From a virus, in the IMG/VR virus record IMGVR_UViG_3300033150_002199, positions 31,296 to 67,579 of that record: a stretch of 36,284 bases of DNA. The stretch is one strand, 5' to 3'. Made by a program: the position numbers and the translations under genes. Positions 14,089 to 19,846 of this stretch are shown piece by piece. The number at the start of each line of letters is the position of its first letter. Position 1 is the stretch's first letter. The notes under the pieces were generated by a model, which worked only from the letters and a program-made list of their open reading frames with translations, searched no databases and had not been told where the DNA came from.

Positions 14089-15058
14089 AGTCATTTTATG
14101 CTCCGGTGGGATTGATAGTTTTATAATGTACGAATGGCTGTTGTCGAATAAACAGCTATTTGATATATTTACGCCGTTGTATATTGATTATGGGCAAAAG
14201 TATGTAAAGGCGGAATTAGAAGCATTAAATAGGTTGATACCAAATATAGAAGTAATTAGGGTACAAGGGACGCCATATGAAGAAATAAACAGTGGCTTTA
14301 CGCCGGCACGAAATTTATTTTTGGCGTCGATCGCCGTGATGTATGCAAATGCTGACATTGTTTATATGGCCGGATTGAAAGACGATAATGTATCCGACAA
14401 AAATCCGGAAGCATTTGAGCAGATGGGGTATATGCTTTCTAAGTTTAGTAGAAAGAAAATAATTGTAGATAGTCCGTTTTTTGACGTAACAAAGGCACAA
14501 ATAGTAAGCAAATATCTTGCTGCTGGTGGAAGCCCAGACAAATTACGCGAGACCTTTTCGTGTTATGCGCCCATTCGAGAAAAAGATCCTTGCTATAATT
14601 GCCCTGCATGTTTTCGTAGATGGGTCGCGTTAACAGCCAATGGTATTTCAATGCCACCAATAAACCGCGATATTGTATTAAAATACCTAAAGAAACTTAA
14701 CAATTATTGCCCGGAGCGAGTTAACGCAACACTTGCTGCCCTTAATGTACATTTTCGCGACGGGATATATTTGATAGATATAGATAATATACTAACTGCG
14801 GAGACAAGTACATCAGGGGTTCCCAATTATAAGGATTATCATGTACATGCTCATAACGCCGCGGCAGTTAGGGCAATATATCATGAGCATAAGGATGTGG
14901 CAATAATCCTTTATACCAGCAGATGGGGCATAGACCGATATATTACCGAGCAATGGCTTGCAGAAAACCAAATACCATATCATGCACTATTGATGGATAA
15001 ACCATTTGCAACTAAATATATCGATGATAAAGCAGTAAATAGTCTTGATTTTACATAG
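14081..15058 (+). CDS. queC: QueC-like 7-cyano-7-deazaguanine synthase fused to a HAD domain
   Basis: The N-terminal part (1-193) is QueC: PP-loop CSGGIDS (7-13), DYGQKYVKAE (36-45), FTPARNLFLASIA (73-85), SPFFDVTKAQIV (131-142), and a zinc site Cys161, Cys171, Cys174, Cys177 (PCYNCPACFRRW). QueC converts 7-carboxy-7-deazaguanine to preQ0. The C-terminal part (about 225-325) is a HAD-type phosphatase-like domain: LIDIDNILT with Asp233 and Asp235, ILYTSRWG with Thr279/Ser280, and KPFATKYIDDKA with Lys307 and Asp315/316. I know of no standard QueC with this extension. ATG 14081 has GGAGAAG 6 bases upstream and overlaps the radical SAM gene. Neighbouring tRNAs include GUN acceptors for queuosine. 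Confidence 0.85.
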   Translation: MHKVILCSGGIDSFIMYEWLLSNKQLFDIFTPLYIDYGQKYVKAELEALNRLIPNIEVIRVQGTPYEEINSGFTPARNLFLASIAVMYANADIVYMAGLKDDNVSDKNPEAFEQMGYMLSKFSRKKIIVDSPFFDVTKAQIVSKYLAAGGSPDKLRETFSCYAPIREKDPCYNCPACFRRWVALTANGISMPPINRDIVLKYLKKLNNYCPERVNATLAALNVHFRDGIYLIDIDNILTAETSTSGVPNYKDYHVHAHNAAAVRAIYHEHKDVAIILYTSRWGIDRYITEQWLAENQIPYHALLMDKPFATKYIDDKAVNSLDFT

Positions 15059-15072
15059 CGTAAATATATAAT
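15045..15072 (+). promoter_or_regulatory. Promoter for the second tRNA block
   Basis: TTGATT (15045-15050), 16 bases, TATAAT (15067-15072), then ATATG. It straddles the end of the QueC-HAD gene and lies 17 bases before tRNA-Lys. A member of the repeated family. Confidence 0.68.
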
Positions 15073-15088
15073 ATATGCAAATTAATAA

Positions 15089-15163
15089 GGGCCTGTAGTT
15101 CAATAGAAGAACAACCGGCTTTTAACCGGTTGGATGCGGGTGCAATTCCCGCCGGGCCCACCA
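15089..15163 (+). tRNA. tRNA-Lys(TTT)
   Basis: Acceptor GGGCCTG/CGGGCCC with a T-G pair, anticodon arm ACCGG-CTTTTAA-CCGGT giving TTT, T arm GCGGG-TGCAATT-CCCGC, discriminator A, CCA encoded. Confidence 0.93.
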
Positions 15164-15207
15164 AATAATTAGGCAATGACAGCTGATTTTGATTAGGGCT
15201 TTAATGG

Positions 15208-15293
15208 GGCCAAGTGGCGGAATTGGCATACGCGCTGGTCTTAGGAACCAGTGCCCCCGGGGCATGTGGGTTCGACTCCCACCTTGGCCACCA
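15208..15293 (+). tRNA. tRNA-Leu(TAG)
   Basis: Class II tRNA. Acceptor GGCCAAG/CTTGGCC, anticodon arm CTGGT-CTTAGGA-ACCAG giving TAG, variable arm TGCCCCCGGGGCA, T arm GTGGG-TTCGACT-CCCAC, discriminator A, CCA encoded. Confidence 0.93.
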
Positions 15294-15308
15294 TTGATTT
15301 ATAATAGT

Positions 15309-15383
15309 GCCCCCGTAGCCTAATGGATAAGGCACCTGACTTCTAATCAGAAAATGTGGGTTCGATTCCCACCGGGGGTTCCA
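15309..15383 (+). tRNA. tRNA-Arg(TCT)
   Basis: Acceptor GCCCCCG/CGGGGGT with a G-T first pair. The anticodon loop CTTCTAA gives TCT, on a 4-bp stem with a C-A mismatch at the top. T arm GTGGG-TTCGATT-CCCAC, CCA encoded. It reads AGA, a codon used often in the AT-rich phage genes. The next 100 bases to the promoter hold no gene. Confidence 0.9.
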
Positions 15384-15482
15384 TTACATATACAAAATTT
15401 ACTGGAGTGCCAATTGGGCCACATGTATTTAGCAATAATGGCTTATATAGTCTTTGATATGTAGGTTGGGCGTAAAAAGTAT

Positions 15483-15510
15483 TTGACATTTGAAATCTTA
15501 TATATATAAT
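15483..15510 (+). promoter_or_regulatory. Strong promoter for the third tRNA block
   Basis: Consensus TTGACA (15483-15488), 16 bases, TATAAT (15505-15510), then TTATG. It lies 10 bases before tRNA-Thr. This is the best member of the family. Confidence 0.82.
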
Positions 15511-15519
15511 TTATGAAAA

Positions 15520-15594
15520 GCCGGTGTAGTATAATAGAATTACGGCCGCCTTGTAAGCGGTACGATGCAGGTGCAAATCCTGTCACCGGCTCCA
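15520..15594 (+). tRNA. tRNA-Thr(TGT)
   Basis: Acceptor GCCGGTG/CACCGGC, anticodon arm GCCGC-CTTGTAA-GCGGT giving TGT, T arm GCAGG-TGCAAAT-CCTGT, discriminator T, CCA encoded. It closely resembles the Thr(CGT) tRNA at 17467, so the two probably arose by duplication. Confidence 0.92.
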
Positions 15595-15602
15595 AATATT
15601 AA

Positions 15603-15678
15603 GCCCGAGTAGCTCAGGTAGTAGAGCGCGTCCTTGGTAAGGACGAGGTCGTGGGTGCAAATCCCACTACGGGCTCCA
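15603..15678 (+). tRNA. tRNA-Thr(GGT)
   Basis: Acceptor GCCCGAG/TACGGGC with an A-A mismatch at pair 6-67. Anticodon arm CGTCC-TTGGTAA-GGACG giving GGT, T arm GTGGG-TGCAAAT-CCCAC, discriminator T, CCA encoded. Confidence 0.9.
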
Positions 15679-15688
15679 TTGATAATAT

Positions 15689-15762
15689 AGCCCCGTAGCC
15701 CAATGGTAAGGCGCGCGGCCTTGGACCGCGTAATGTGGGTTCGATTCCCACCGGGGCTTCCA
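15689..15762 (+). tRNA. tRNA-Gln(TTG) with C33
   Basis: Acceptor AGCCCCG/CGGGGCT, anticodon arm CGCGG-CCTTGGA-CCGCG. With a 5-bp stem and 7-base loop the anticodon is TTG and position 33 is C, not the near-universal T. T arm GTGGG-TTCGATT-CCCAC, CCA encoded. Confidence 0.85.
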
Positions 15763-15774
15763 AAAAATAATATT

Positions 15775-15861
15775 GGCCGAGTGGTGGAATTGGCAGACAC
15801 AACGGTTTTAAGCACCGTTGCCTGTAGAGGCGTGTGGGTTCGACTCCCACCTCGGCCACCA
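15775..15861 (+). tRNA. tRNA-Leu(TAA)
   Basis: Class II tRNA. Acceptor GGCCGAG/CTCGGCC, anticodon arm ACGGT-TTTAAGC-ACCGT giving TAA, variable arm TGCCTGTAGAGGCG, T arm GTGGG-TTCGACT-CCCAC, discriminator A, CCA encoded. Confidence 0.92.
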
Positions 15862-15870
15862 AAAAATAAA

Positions 15871-15884
15871 CCCCGAGCTCGGGG
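15871..15884. repeat. Perfect palindrome after tRNA-Leu
   Basis: CCCCGAGCTCGGGG reads the same on both strands and could form a GC-rich hairpin just after the tRNA. No T run follows, so it is not a clear terminator; an RNA-processing or protein-binding site is possible. Confidence 0.4.
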
Positions 15885-15928
15885 TATCAAAATTAAAACT
15901 TATAAACCAAAGAAGCACGTGAGTACGA

Positions 15929-16231
15929 ATGCGAACGAAGAAAAACATAAAACGATACTTACTTGAATTGCCATATATTAGCACATCACAATTTACTTTT
16001 GATCTAGAATTTGAAAAACTTAAGACACAAAGAGACTTAGAGGAATATCTACGTAGATTATTTGCTGGTGAGATATTTGTCGATAAATATGGCAATGAAA
16101 TACAATTAAACTCTCGATTGCGTCGTAATTTGTTTAAGAACTTTCTTGAGACTGATCCAATAGTTGCATATTTTTTGCTTGCATTTCCTAAGTTCGATTT
16201 GCAAAAATTTTTATCCACTATTAAATTCTAA
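15929..16231 (+). CDS. Hypothetical protein (100 aa) inside the tRNA array
   Basis: 100 residues, MRTKKNIKRYLLELPYIS at the start, then a charged helix (EFEKLKTQRDLEEYLRRLFAGE) and a hydrophobic C-terminus (IVAYFLLAFPKFDLQKFL). The residue pattern is protein-like, but no ribosome site precedes the ATG and no family is recognised. It fills the gap between tRNA-Leu and tRNA-Gly and would share their transcript, so low translation is likely. No zinc motif or membrane segment is evident. Confidence 0.45.
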   Translation: MRTKKNIKRYLLELPYISTSQFTFDLEFEKLKTQRDLEEYLRRLFAGEIFVDKYGNEIQLNSRLRRNLFKNFLETDPIVAYFLLAFPKFDLQKFLSTIKF

Positions 16232-16241
16232 GATAGAGAAC

Positions 16242-16317
16242 GCGGGTGTAGCTCAGCTGGTAGAGCACAACGTTGCCAACGTTGTTGTCGTGGGTTCGAG
16301 TCCCATCACCCGCTCCA
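16242..16317 (+). tRNA. tRNA-Gly(GCC)
   Basis: Acceptor GCGGGTG/CACCCGC, anticodon arm CAACG-TTGCCAA-CGTTG giving GCC, T arm GTGGG-TTCGAGT-CCCAT, discriminator T (usual for Gly), CCA encoded. This is the intact counterpart of the degenerate Gly-like tRNA at 11470. Confidence 0.93.
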
Positions 16318-16365
16318 TTTTATATTTAGGCTATATATGGAAATGATAAGATACCTCCATTATAG

Positions 16366-16443
16366 GGGCCCGTAGCTCAAATTAGTCAGAGCAGTGCACT
16401 CATAATGCACCGGTTGCGGGTGCAAATCCCATCGGGCCCCCCA
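16366..16443 (+). tRNA. tRNA with CAT anticodon (elongator Met or Ile2)
   Basis: Acceptor GGGCCCG/CGGGCCC, anticodon arm GTGCA-CTCATAA-TGCAC, discriminator C, CCA encoded. The anticodon stem lacks the three G-C pairs of initiator tRNA, so it is an elongator Met tRNA or, if a host TilS modifies C34, an Ile tRNA reading ATA. The T stem has a C-A mismatch. Confidence 0.85.
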
Positions 16444-16460
16444 AATTTTCAGGTGTTGAT

Positions 16461-17051
16461 GTGACCGCTACAAACAGACCAGTATTAGAGCTTAATAAAT
16501 TATGGCAACCTATTGGTGTTGTAAATGCGATATCGGCCATATCAAAAGTCTTTGTTGACCGAGCCTTGGTTATCGATACTGAGACATATCAATTATATTC
16601 ATTCGATGAATGGATAGCCAGAAAAAATCAAAGCAAATTCAGGCTTCGAACGCCAAGTATAGAAATTGATGTACCAGAAGTAATTCGACTAAACTATTAT
16701 GCGGAGTATCCAAAAAACAGAGAAGTTTTGTTTACTCGGCGCAATCTTTACATCCGTGATAATTACCAATGCCAATATTGTGGTTGTCGACCAGGTACCA
16801 AGGAATTGTCCATAGATCATGTGGTCCCCATTTCACGCGGCGGTAAAAGCTCTTGGACAAATTGTGTATTAGCATGTACTAATTGTAACTTCCTCAAGGC
16901 GGATCAGACTTTGGCTGAAGCGAGACTTAAGCTACGGCGACAACCCAAAAAGCCGGTATGGAATGTAAAGTATGCAATACGAAGGCGGCATATACCGGTA
17001 TCATGGCAATCATTTATAGATGAGGCATATTGGGATATTGAATTGGAGTAA
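16461..17051 (+). CDS. HNH endonuclease
   Basis: 196 residues. The N-terminal VLELNKLWQPIGVVNAISAI segment is typical of a bacterial and cyanobacterial HNH family. The catalytic domain has YQCQYCG (Cys104, Cys107), LSIDHVVPISRGG (Asp119-His120), WTNCVLAC (Asn134) and CTNCN (Cys139, Cys142), giving a zinc-bound beta-beta-alpha-metal nuclease. Free-standing HNH genes in phage tRNA arrays often act as homing endonucleases, which may explain its place between two tRNA blocks. GTG 16461 is the start, with AGGTG upstream. The next gene begins 3 bases after its stop. Confidence 0.85.
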   Translation: MTATNRPVLELNKLWQPIGVVNAISAISKVFVDRALVIDTETYQLYSFDEWIARKNQSKFRLRTPSIEIDVPEVIRLNYYAEYPKNREVLFTRRNLYIRDNYQCQYCGCRPGTKELSIDHVVPISRGGKSSWTNCVLACTNCNFLKADQTLAEARLKLRRQPKKPVWNVKYAIRRRHIPVSWQSFIDEAYWDIELE

Positions 17052-17054
17052 CAT

Positions 17055-17369
17055 ATGGCAAAACCACGTCGATGTTCATTGGTACGATTTATTGATAATA
17101 CTATAGACGAGCCGCGTCTATCAAACAATCGCCCTGTTGTATATATGCCATTTATACCTGGCCATATATATGTATTTCTTGGCGAAATCCCCAATATGGA
17201 CGGGCATTGTATTATTGCCGATTATGTTACTGGGAATATATATTGTGGTTATCCTACGGATATCTTCAAAGAAATTCCCGAGGAAGAAATGATGATAGAT
17301 GACAATATAAATATGGTACAAATAAAATCAACTTTTGCTGAGATAGATGTTGAATCTAAGGACAAATAA
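17055..17369 (+). CDS. Hypothetical protein (104 aa)
   Basis: 104 residues, not recognised. It is acidic at the C-terminus (EEEMMIDDNINMV...EIDVESKDK), with a hydrophobic middle of short strands (VVYMPFIPGHIYVFLGEIP, IIADYVTGNIYCGYP). This looks like a small beta-barrel or SH3-like fold, but that is inference from pattern only. A GGAG site 7 bases before the ATG and the 3-base gap from the HNH gene suggest they are translated together. The promoter of the fourth tRNA block overlaps its 3' end. Confidence 0.5.
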   Translation: MAKPRRCSLVRFIDNTIDEPRLSNNRPVVYMPFIPGHIYVFLGEIPNMDGHCIIADYVTGNIYCGYPTDIFKEIPEEEMMIDDNINMVQIKSTFAEIDVESKDK

Positions 17370-17377
17370 TTTATAAT
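17350..17377 (+). promoter_or_regulatory. Promoter for the fourth tRNA block
   Basis: TTGAAT (17350-17355), 16 bases, TATAAT (17372-17377), 6 bases before tRNA-Phe. Family member with a weaker -35 box; the start site would fall at or just inside the tRNA 5' end. Confidence 0.55.
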
Positions 17378-17383
17378 ATTACA

Positions 17384-17458
17384 GGTAACGTAGCTCAGGA
17401 GTAGAGCACTTGTCTGAAGAACAAGGTGTCGGTGGTGCGATTCCACCCGTTACCACCA
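17384..17458 (+). tRNA. tRNA-Phe(GAA)
   Basis: Acceptor GGTAACG/CGTTACC, D arm GCTC...GAGC, anticodon arm CTTGT-CTGAAGA-ACAAG giving GAA, T arm GGTGG-TGCGATT-CCACC, discriminator A, CCA encoded. Confidence 0.94.
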
Positions 17459-17466
17459 TAAATTTA

Positions 17467-17541
17467 GCCGGGCGTCGTATAATAGAATTATGACCGCCTC
17501 GTAAGCGGTAGACGCGGGTGCGATTCCCGCCCCCGGCTCCA
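17467..17541 (+). tRNA. tRNA-Thr(CGT)
   Basis: Acceptor GCCGGGC/CCCCGGC with a C-C mismatch at the last pair. Anticodon arm ACCGC-CTCGTAA-GCGGT giving CGT, T arm GCGGG-TGCGATT-CCCGC, CCA encoded. Positions 8-9 are GT rather than TA. Near-copy of the Thr(TGT) tRNA at 15520. Confidence 0.88.
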
Positions 17542-17551
17542 TTGATAATAT

Positions 17552-17625
17552 GACGTCATGGCCGATTAGTTAGGCGACGGGTTGCAAATCCGTTTAAAAC
17601 GGTGCAATTTCGGATGGCGTCTCCA
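17552..17625 (+). tRNA. tRNA-Cys(GCA) with a poor T arm
   Basis: Acceptor GACGTCA/TGGCGTC with one T-G pair, D arm GCC...GGC, anticodon arm ACGGG-TTGCAAA-TCCGT giving GCA. The T arm around CGG-TGCAATT-TCG keeps only about three pairs. Discriminator T, CCA encoded. Confidence 0.82.
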
Positions 17626-17631
17626 TATTAT

Positions 17632-17723
17632 GGAGGGATGACTGAGCGGTTTAAAGTGGCGGTTTGCTAAATCGTTGTAGGTGATAACACCTACCGCGGG
17701 TTCGAATCCCGCTCCCTCCGCCA
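17632..17723 (+). tRNA. tRNA-Ser(GCT)
   Basis: Class II tRNA. Acceptor GGAGGGA/TCCCTCC, anticodon arm GCGGT-TTGCTAA-ATCGT giving GCT, long variable arm GTAGGTGATAACACCTAC, T arm GCGGG-TTCGAAT-CCCGC, discriminator G, CCA encoded. Confidence 0.93.
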
Positions 17724-17733
17724 TTGAATATTT

Positions 17734-17813
17734 AATGGGGTAGCCAGTAGTCGGGATGGGCCGGCCTCATAAGTCGGTATTTGGTGTGGGTGCAATTCTC
17801 ATCCCCGCCACCA
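17734..17813 (+). tRNA. tRNA-Met-like (CAT), mismatched acceptor
   Basis: The anticodon arm CCGGC-CTCATAA-GTCGG gives CAT, and the T arm GTGGG-TGCAATT-CTCAT is paired. The acceptor AATGGGG/CCCCGCC pairs only at positions 3-7; A1-C72 and A2-C71 are mismatched. An unpaired position 1-72 is a feature of initiator tRNA, but the anticodon stem lacks the initiator G-C pairs. Discriminator A, CCA encoded. Confidence 0.7.
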
Positions 17814-17831
17814 ATATTGAACATGGGTAAT

Positions 17832-17906
17832 GCCCTCGTAGCTCAATGGCTAGAGTATCTGACCTTCAATCAGAAGATGCCCGTTCGATTCGGGCCGAGG
17901 GTACCA
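17832..17906 (+). tRNA. tRNA-Glu(TTC) with C33
   Basis: Acceptor GCCCTCG/CGAGGGT with a G-T first pair, anticodon arm TCTGA-CCTTCAA-TCAGA giving TTC. Position 33 is C instead of T, as in the Gln(TTG) tRNA. T arm GCCCG-TTCGATT-CGGGC, discriminator A, CCA encoded. Confidence 0.87.
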
Positions 17907-17917
17907 ATTTTTAAATT

Positions 17918-17993
17918 GAACCCGTAGCTCAGTGGATAGAGCGCAAGTCTACGGAACTTGAGGTCGCAGGTTCGAATCCTGCCGGGTTCACCA
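17918..17993 (+). tRNA. tRNA-Arg(ACG)
   Basis: Acceptor GAACCCG/CGGGTTC, anticodon arm CAAGT-CTACGGA-ACTTG giving ACG, which needs host TadA to make inosine at position 34. T arm GCAGG-TTCGAAT-CCTGC, discriminator A, CCA encoded. Last tRNA of the array. Confidence 0.93.
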
Positions 17994-18036
17994 ATTATTG
18001 GAAGACATTATTTTTTATATAATGAAAGGATGAAAA

Positions 18037-18252
18037 ATGTCTTATAATCCACATCATGGTATATGTCGAGTGAAATGTGCTAATTGTGGTATGATCTATG
18101 ATACCCCCATGATACCAACAATACATATGAATTTTCTGTCTGCGAGGTGTCCAAAATGTGGATCAAATGCCTGCGACCCAATAAAGGATGTGGCATCCAC
18201 AACACATACACTACATAAGACGTATATAGAAGAGAAGATAAATGACCATTGA
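18037..18252 (+). CDS. Small zinc-ribbon protein (71 aa)
   Basis: 71 residues with two CxxC knuckles, VKCANCGMIYDTP and ARCPKCGSNACDP, spaced as in zinc ribbons. Such small ribbons often bind nucleic acid or other proteins; the function is unknown. The AAAGGATGAAAA site lies before the ATG. A TATAAT box at 18018-18023 could serve as a promoter, but its -35 region is poor (TTGGAA at 14 bases). Confidence 0.65.
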   Translation: MSYNPHHGICRVKCANCGMIYDTPMIPTIHMNFLSARCPKCGSNACDPIKDVASTTHTLHKTYIEEKINDH

Positions 18253-18272
18253 CATATTCACGGAGAAGACTT

Positions 18273-18554
18273 ATGGATAACAAAGATATTGGGACTGGGC
18301 ATTGGAATTACCGGGTAGAACGGTATTCGGTTAAGTTAAACAATAAACCAATAATCGGATATCGAATAGTAGAGGCATATTATGAAAATGGAGAAACAAT
18401 TCCAGATAGTATTACAACGCGTCCAGTATGTTTATCTTACGATGCCGATGTGGGAGTAGATGGCATTGCTAACGATTTAGATCGTATATATGAGGCACTT
18501 TCAAAGCCCATTATTGAACAGGTCGATGGTAAAATAATAGAACTTCCCCAGTAA
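18273..18554 (+). CDS. Conserved small phage protein (93 aa)
   Basis: 93 residues. The pattern RVERYSVKLNNKPIIGYRIVEAYYENGE...TRPVCLSYDADVGVDGIANDLDRIYEALSKPI is that of a small protein common in phage genomes, which reads GYGIxEVYYDEDG...P..PYGDDLEELRxxLxxMLEALxKPV. No biochemical role is known to me. ATG 18273 follows an ACGGAGAAG site; the upstream in-frame TTG (18249) is unlikely. It lies in a run of small genes after the tRNA array. Confidence 0.6.
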   Translation: MDNKDIGTGHWNYRVERYSVKLNNKPIIGYRIVEAYYENGETIPDSITTRPVCLSYDADVGVDGIANDLDRIYEALSKPIIEQVDGKIIELPQ

Positions 18555-18891
18555 TTAAACTTCAATATATACATATGCCCATATCTATTATTCCGAGATA
18601 TCAATGATGAAAATAAAGCTATCTGCTTTTAATAAATGTAAGTTTGCATGATATCCTGTCTTTACTAATGCATGACGCAAAGGAAACTGCGGAAATTGTT
18701 CGTAAACTCGAGAATGATGGCTGGGATATTCATTGACCATTTTGCGACACCAACCAAGACAACCCCATAGGGCATTTATGGCAGAAAGGCCAGTGACATG
18801 CATTTCTCTACCAAACATCGATGAAGATAGCGGCAAAAGTTTTCAAAAGATGCTACGCGAATGGAAAAAGATTTCATGAGGAGAAAATGAT
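18555..18891 (+). other. Gap without a confident gene
   Basis: About 337 bases. Two short plus-strand frames look weakly coding: TTG 18644 to TGA 18737 (HDILSLLMHDAKETAEIVRKL...) and ATG 18778 to TGA 18879 (MAERPVTCISLPNIDEDSGK...KKIS, 33 residues). Neither has a ribosome site, and they may be parts of one decayed gene. A strong GAGGAG site at 18877-18882 belongs to the next gene. No promoter or RNA structure was seen. Confidence 0.35.
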
Positions 18892-19464
18892 ATGACATGC
18901 ATTGTTGGTTGGGTGGAGAATGAAACTGTTTGGATTGGAGGAGACAGTGCCGCTGTCGCCGATTCTACTATACAATGTCGTGTCGATACAAAAGTTTGGT
19001 CTAGAGACGATTGGGTATATGGATTCACTGATAGCTTTCGATTCGGGCAGCTTTTACGCTACTCGTTTAAGGAACCGCCGCGCAAAAAAAGCAGAGATCT
19101 CTTAGAATATATGGTAACCGATTATATTGATGCTGTACGAAGATGTCTAAAGTCTGGTGGTTATGCAGAAGCAAATAATGGAGTTGAAACTGGTGGAACC
19201 TTTCTCGTTGGCCATTGTGGCCGATTGTTTGCAATTTATGAAGATTATCAGGTTGGAGAGTATATTAATAATTATGCCGCTATCGGATGTGGAGAATCAT
19301 ATGCGTTAGGAGCATTGCATGTGCTTAAGAATATTAATAGTAATCTTTCTGGTGAAGAAATTATAACGGCAGCACTAAACGCAGTGGCGGAACACTGCAC
19401 TGGCGTTAGAAAACCATTTCATATTGTACATACTACTCCGTTACACCAAGGGAAAAATATCTAA
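18892..19464 (+). CDS. HslV/proteasome-like Ntn hydrolase
   Basis: 190 residues, close to HslV (about 175). After loss of Met1 the N-terminal Thr becomes the nucleophile. Counting from it, the protein has Thr1 (TCIVGW), Asp17 (IGGDSAA) and Lys33 (VDTKVW), the exact catalytic set of proteasome beta subunits and HslV. Later GTFLVGHCGRLFAIYEDYQV and IGCGESYALGALHVL match the core strands and the GCGxxxALGAL helix of the family. It would act as a threonine peptidase, probably as a ring. No HslU-type ATPase is in the window. GAGGAG lies before the ATG at 18892. The likely role is cleavage of host or phage proteins. Confidence 0.8.
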   Translation: MTCIVGWVENETVWIGGDSAAVADSTIQCRVDTKVWSRDDWVYGFTDSFRFGQLLRYSFKEPPRKKSRDLLEYMVTDYIDAVRRCLKSGGYAEANNGVETGGTFLVGHCGRLFAIYEDYQVGEYINNYAAIGCGESYALGALHVLKNINSNLSGEEIITAALNAVAEHCTGVRKPFHIVHTTPLHQGKNI

Positions 19465-19503
19465 ATACTCTTATATATATGTTGGTAATGGTGTTAATAT
19501 ATC

Positions 19504-19531
19504 TTGACCTTATCAACTGGGCCCTTATAAT
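19504..19531 (+). promoter_or_regulatory. Promoter for the glycosylation operon
   Basis: TTGACC (19504-19509), 16 bases, TATAAT (19526-19531), then ATAC. It lies 51 bases before the next gene and is the only good promoter before the long operon that follows. Confidence 0.75.
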
Positions 19532-19581
19532 ATACATATCATATATGACCAGTGTATGTATAGTATAGGAGTCGAAGAATT

Positions 19582-19824
19582 ATGATTATGGCCGCGGCGG
19601 AGAAGACAATTTGTAAAATGTGTCGGTATTATAAGCGAGTATCTTTGGGTTATGGATTTCAAGACATGGCATGCCACGTGGCGCGATGCACCAACGCATT
19701 AAATACATACTTTGGTCCAAATGATGACAAAGACATGCTAAAAGATGAGCATGGCAACATGATAGGCTGCCTGCGCTTTGAGGCGGATTTTGAGGGTGCC
19801 GTTAAAGCGATTATAGAAAAATAG
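19582..19824 (+). CDS. Small cysteine-rich protein, zinc-binding candidate (80 aa)
   Basis: 80 residues with CKMC, MACH and ARCTN, a set of four cysteines (and one His) fit for a single zinc. The N-terminal half resembles a short zinc ribbon; the rest is charged and ends in a helix (FEGAVKAIIEK). GGAG at 19569-19572 precedes ATG 19582; an alternative ATG lies two codons on. First gene after the 19504 promoter and 22 bases ahead of the glycosyltransferase gene. Function unknown. Confidence 0.55.
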   Translation: MIMAAAEKTICKMCRYYKRVSLGYGFQDMACHVARCTNALNTYFGPNDDKDMLKDEHGNMIGCLRFEADFEGAVKAIIEK

Positions 19825-19846
19825 AGTAGGGAAGGCAGGCCAATAG

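Noticed and set aside
15540-15890. Minus-strand frames with repeated VGFEPT/VGIEPT-like phrases over the tRNA array
   Set aside because: They are the reverse complement of repeated tRNA T arms (GGTTCGAxTCC) and do not code for protein.
18588-18836. Minus-strand frame of 82 codons in the gap before the Ntn hydrolase gene
   Set aside because: It would need a TTG start without a ribosome site, and every other native gene here is on the plus strand.
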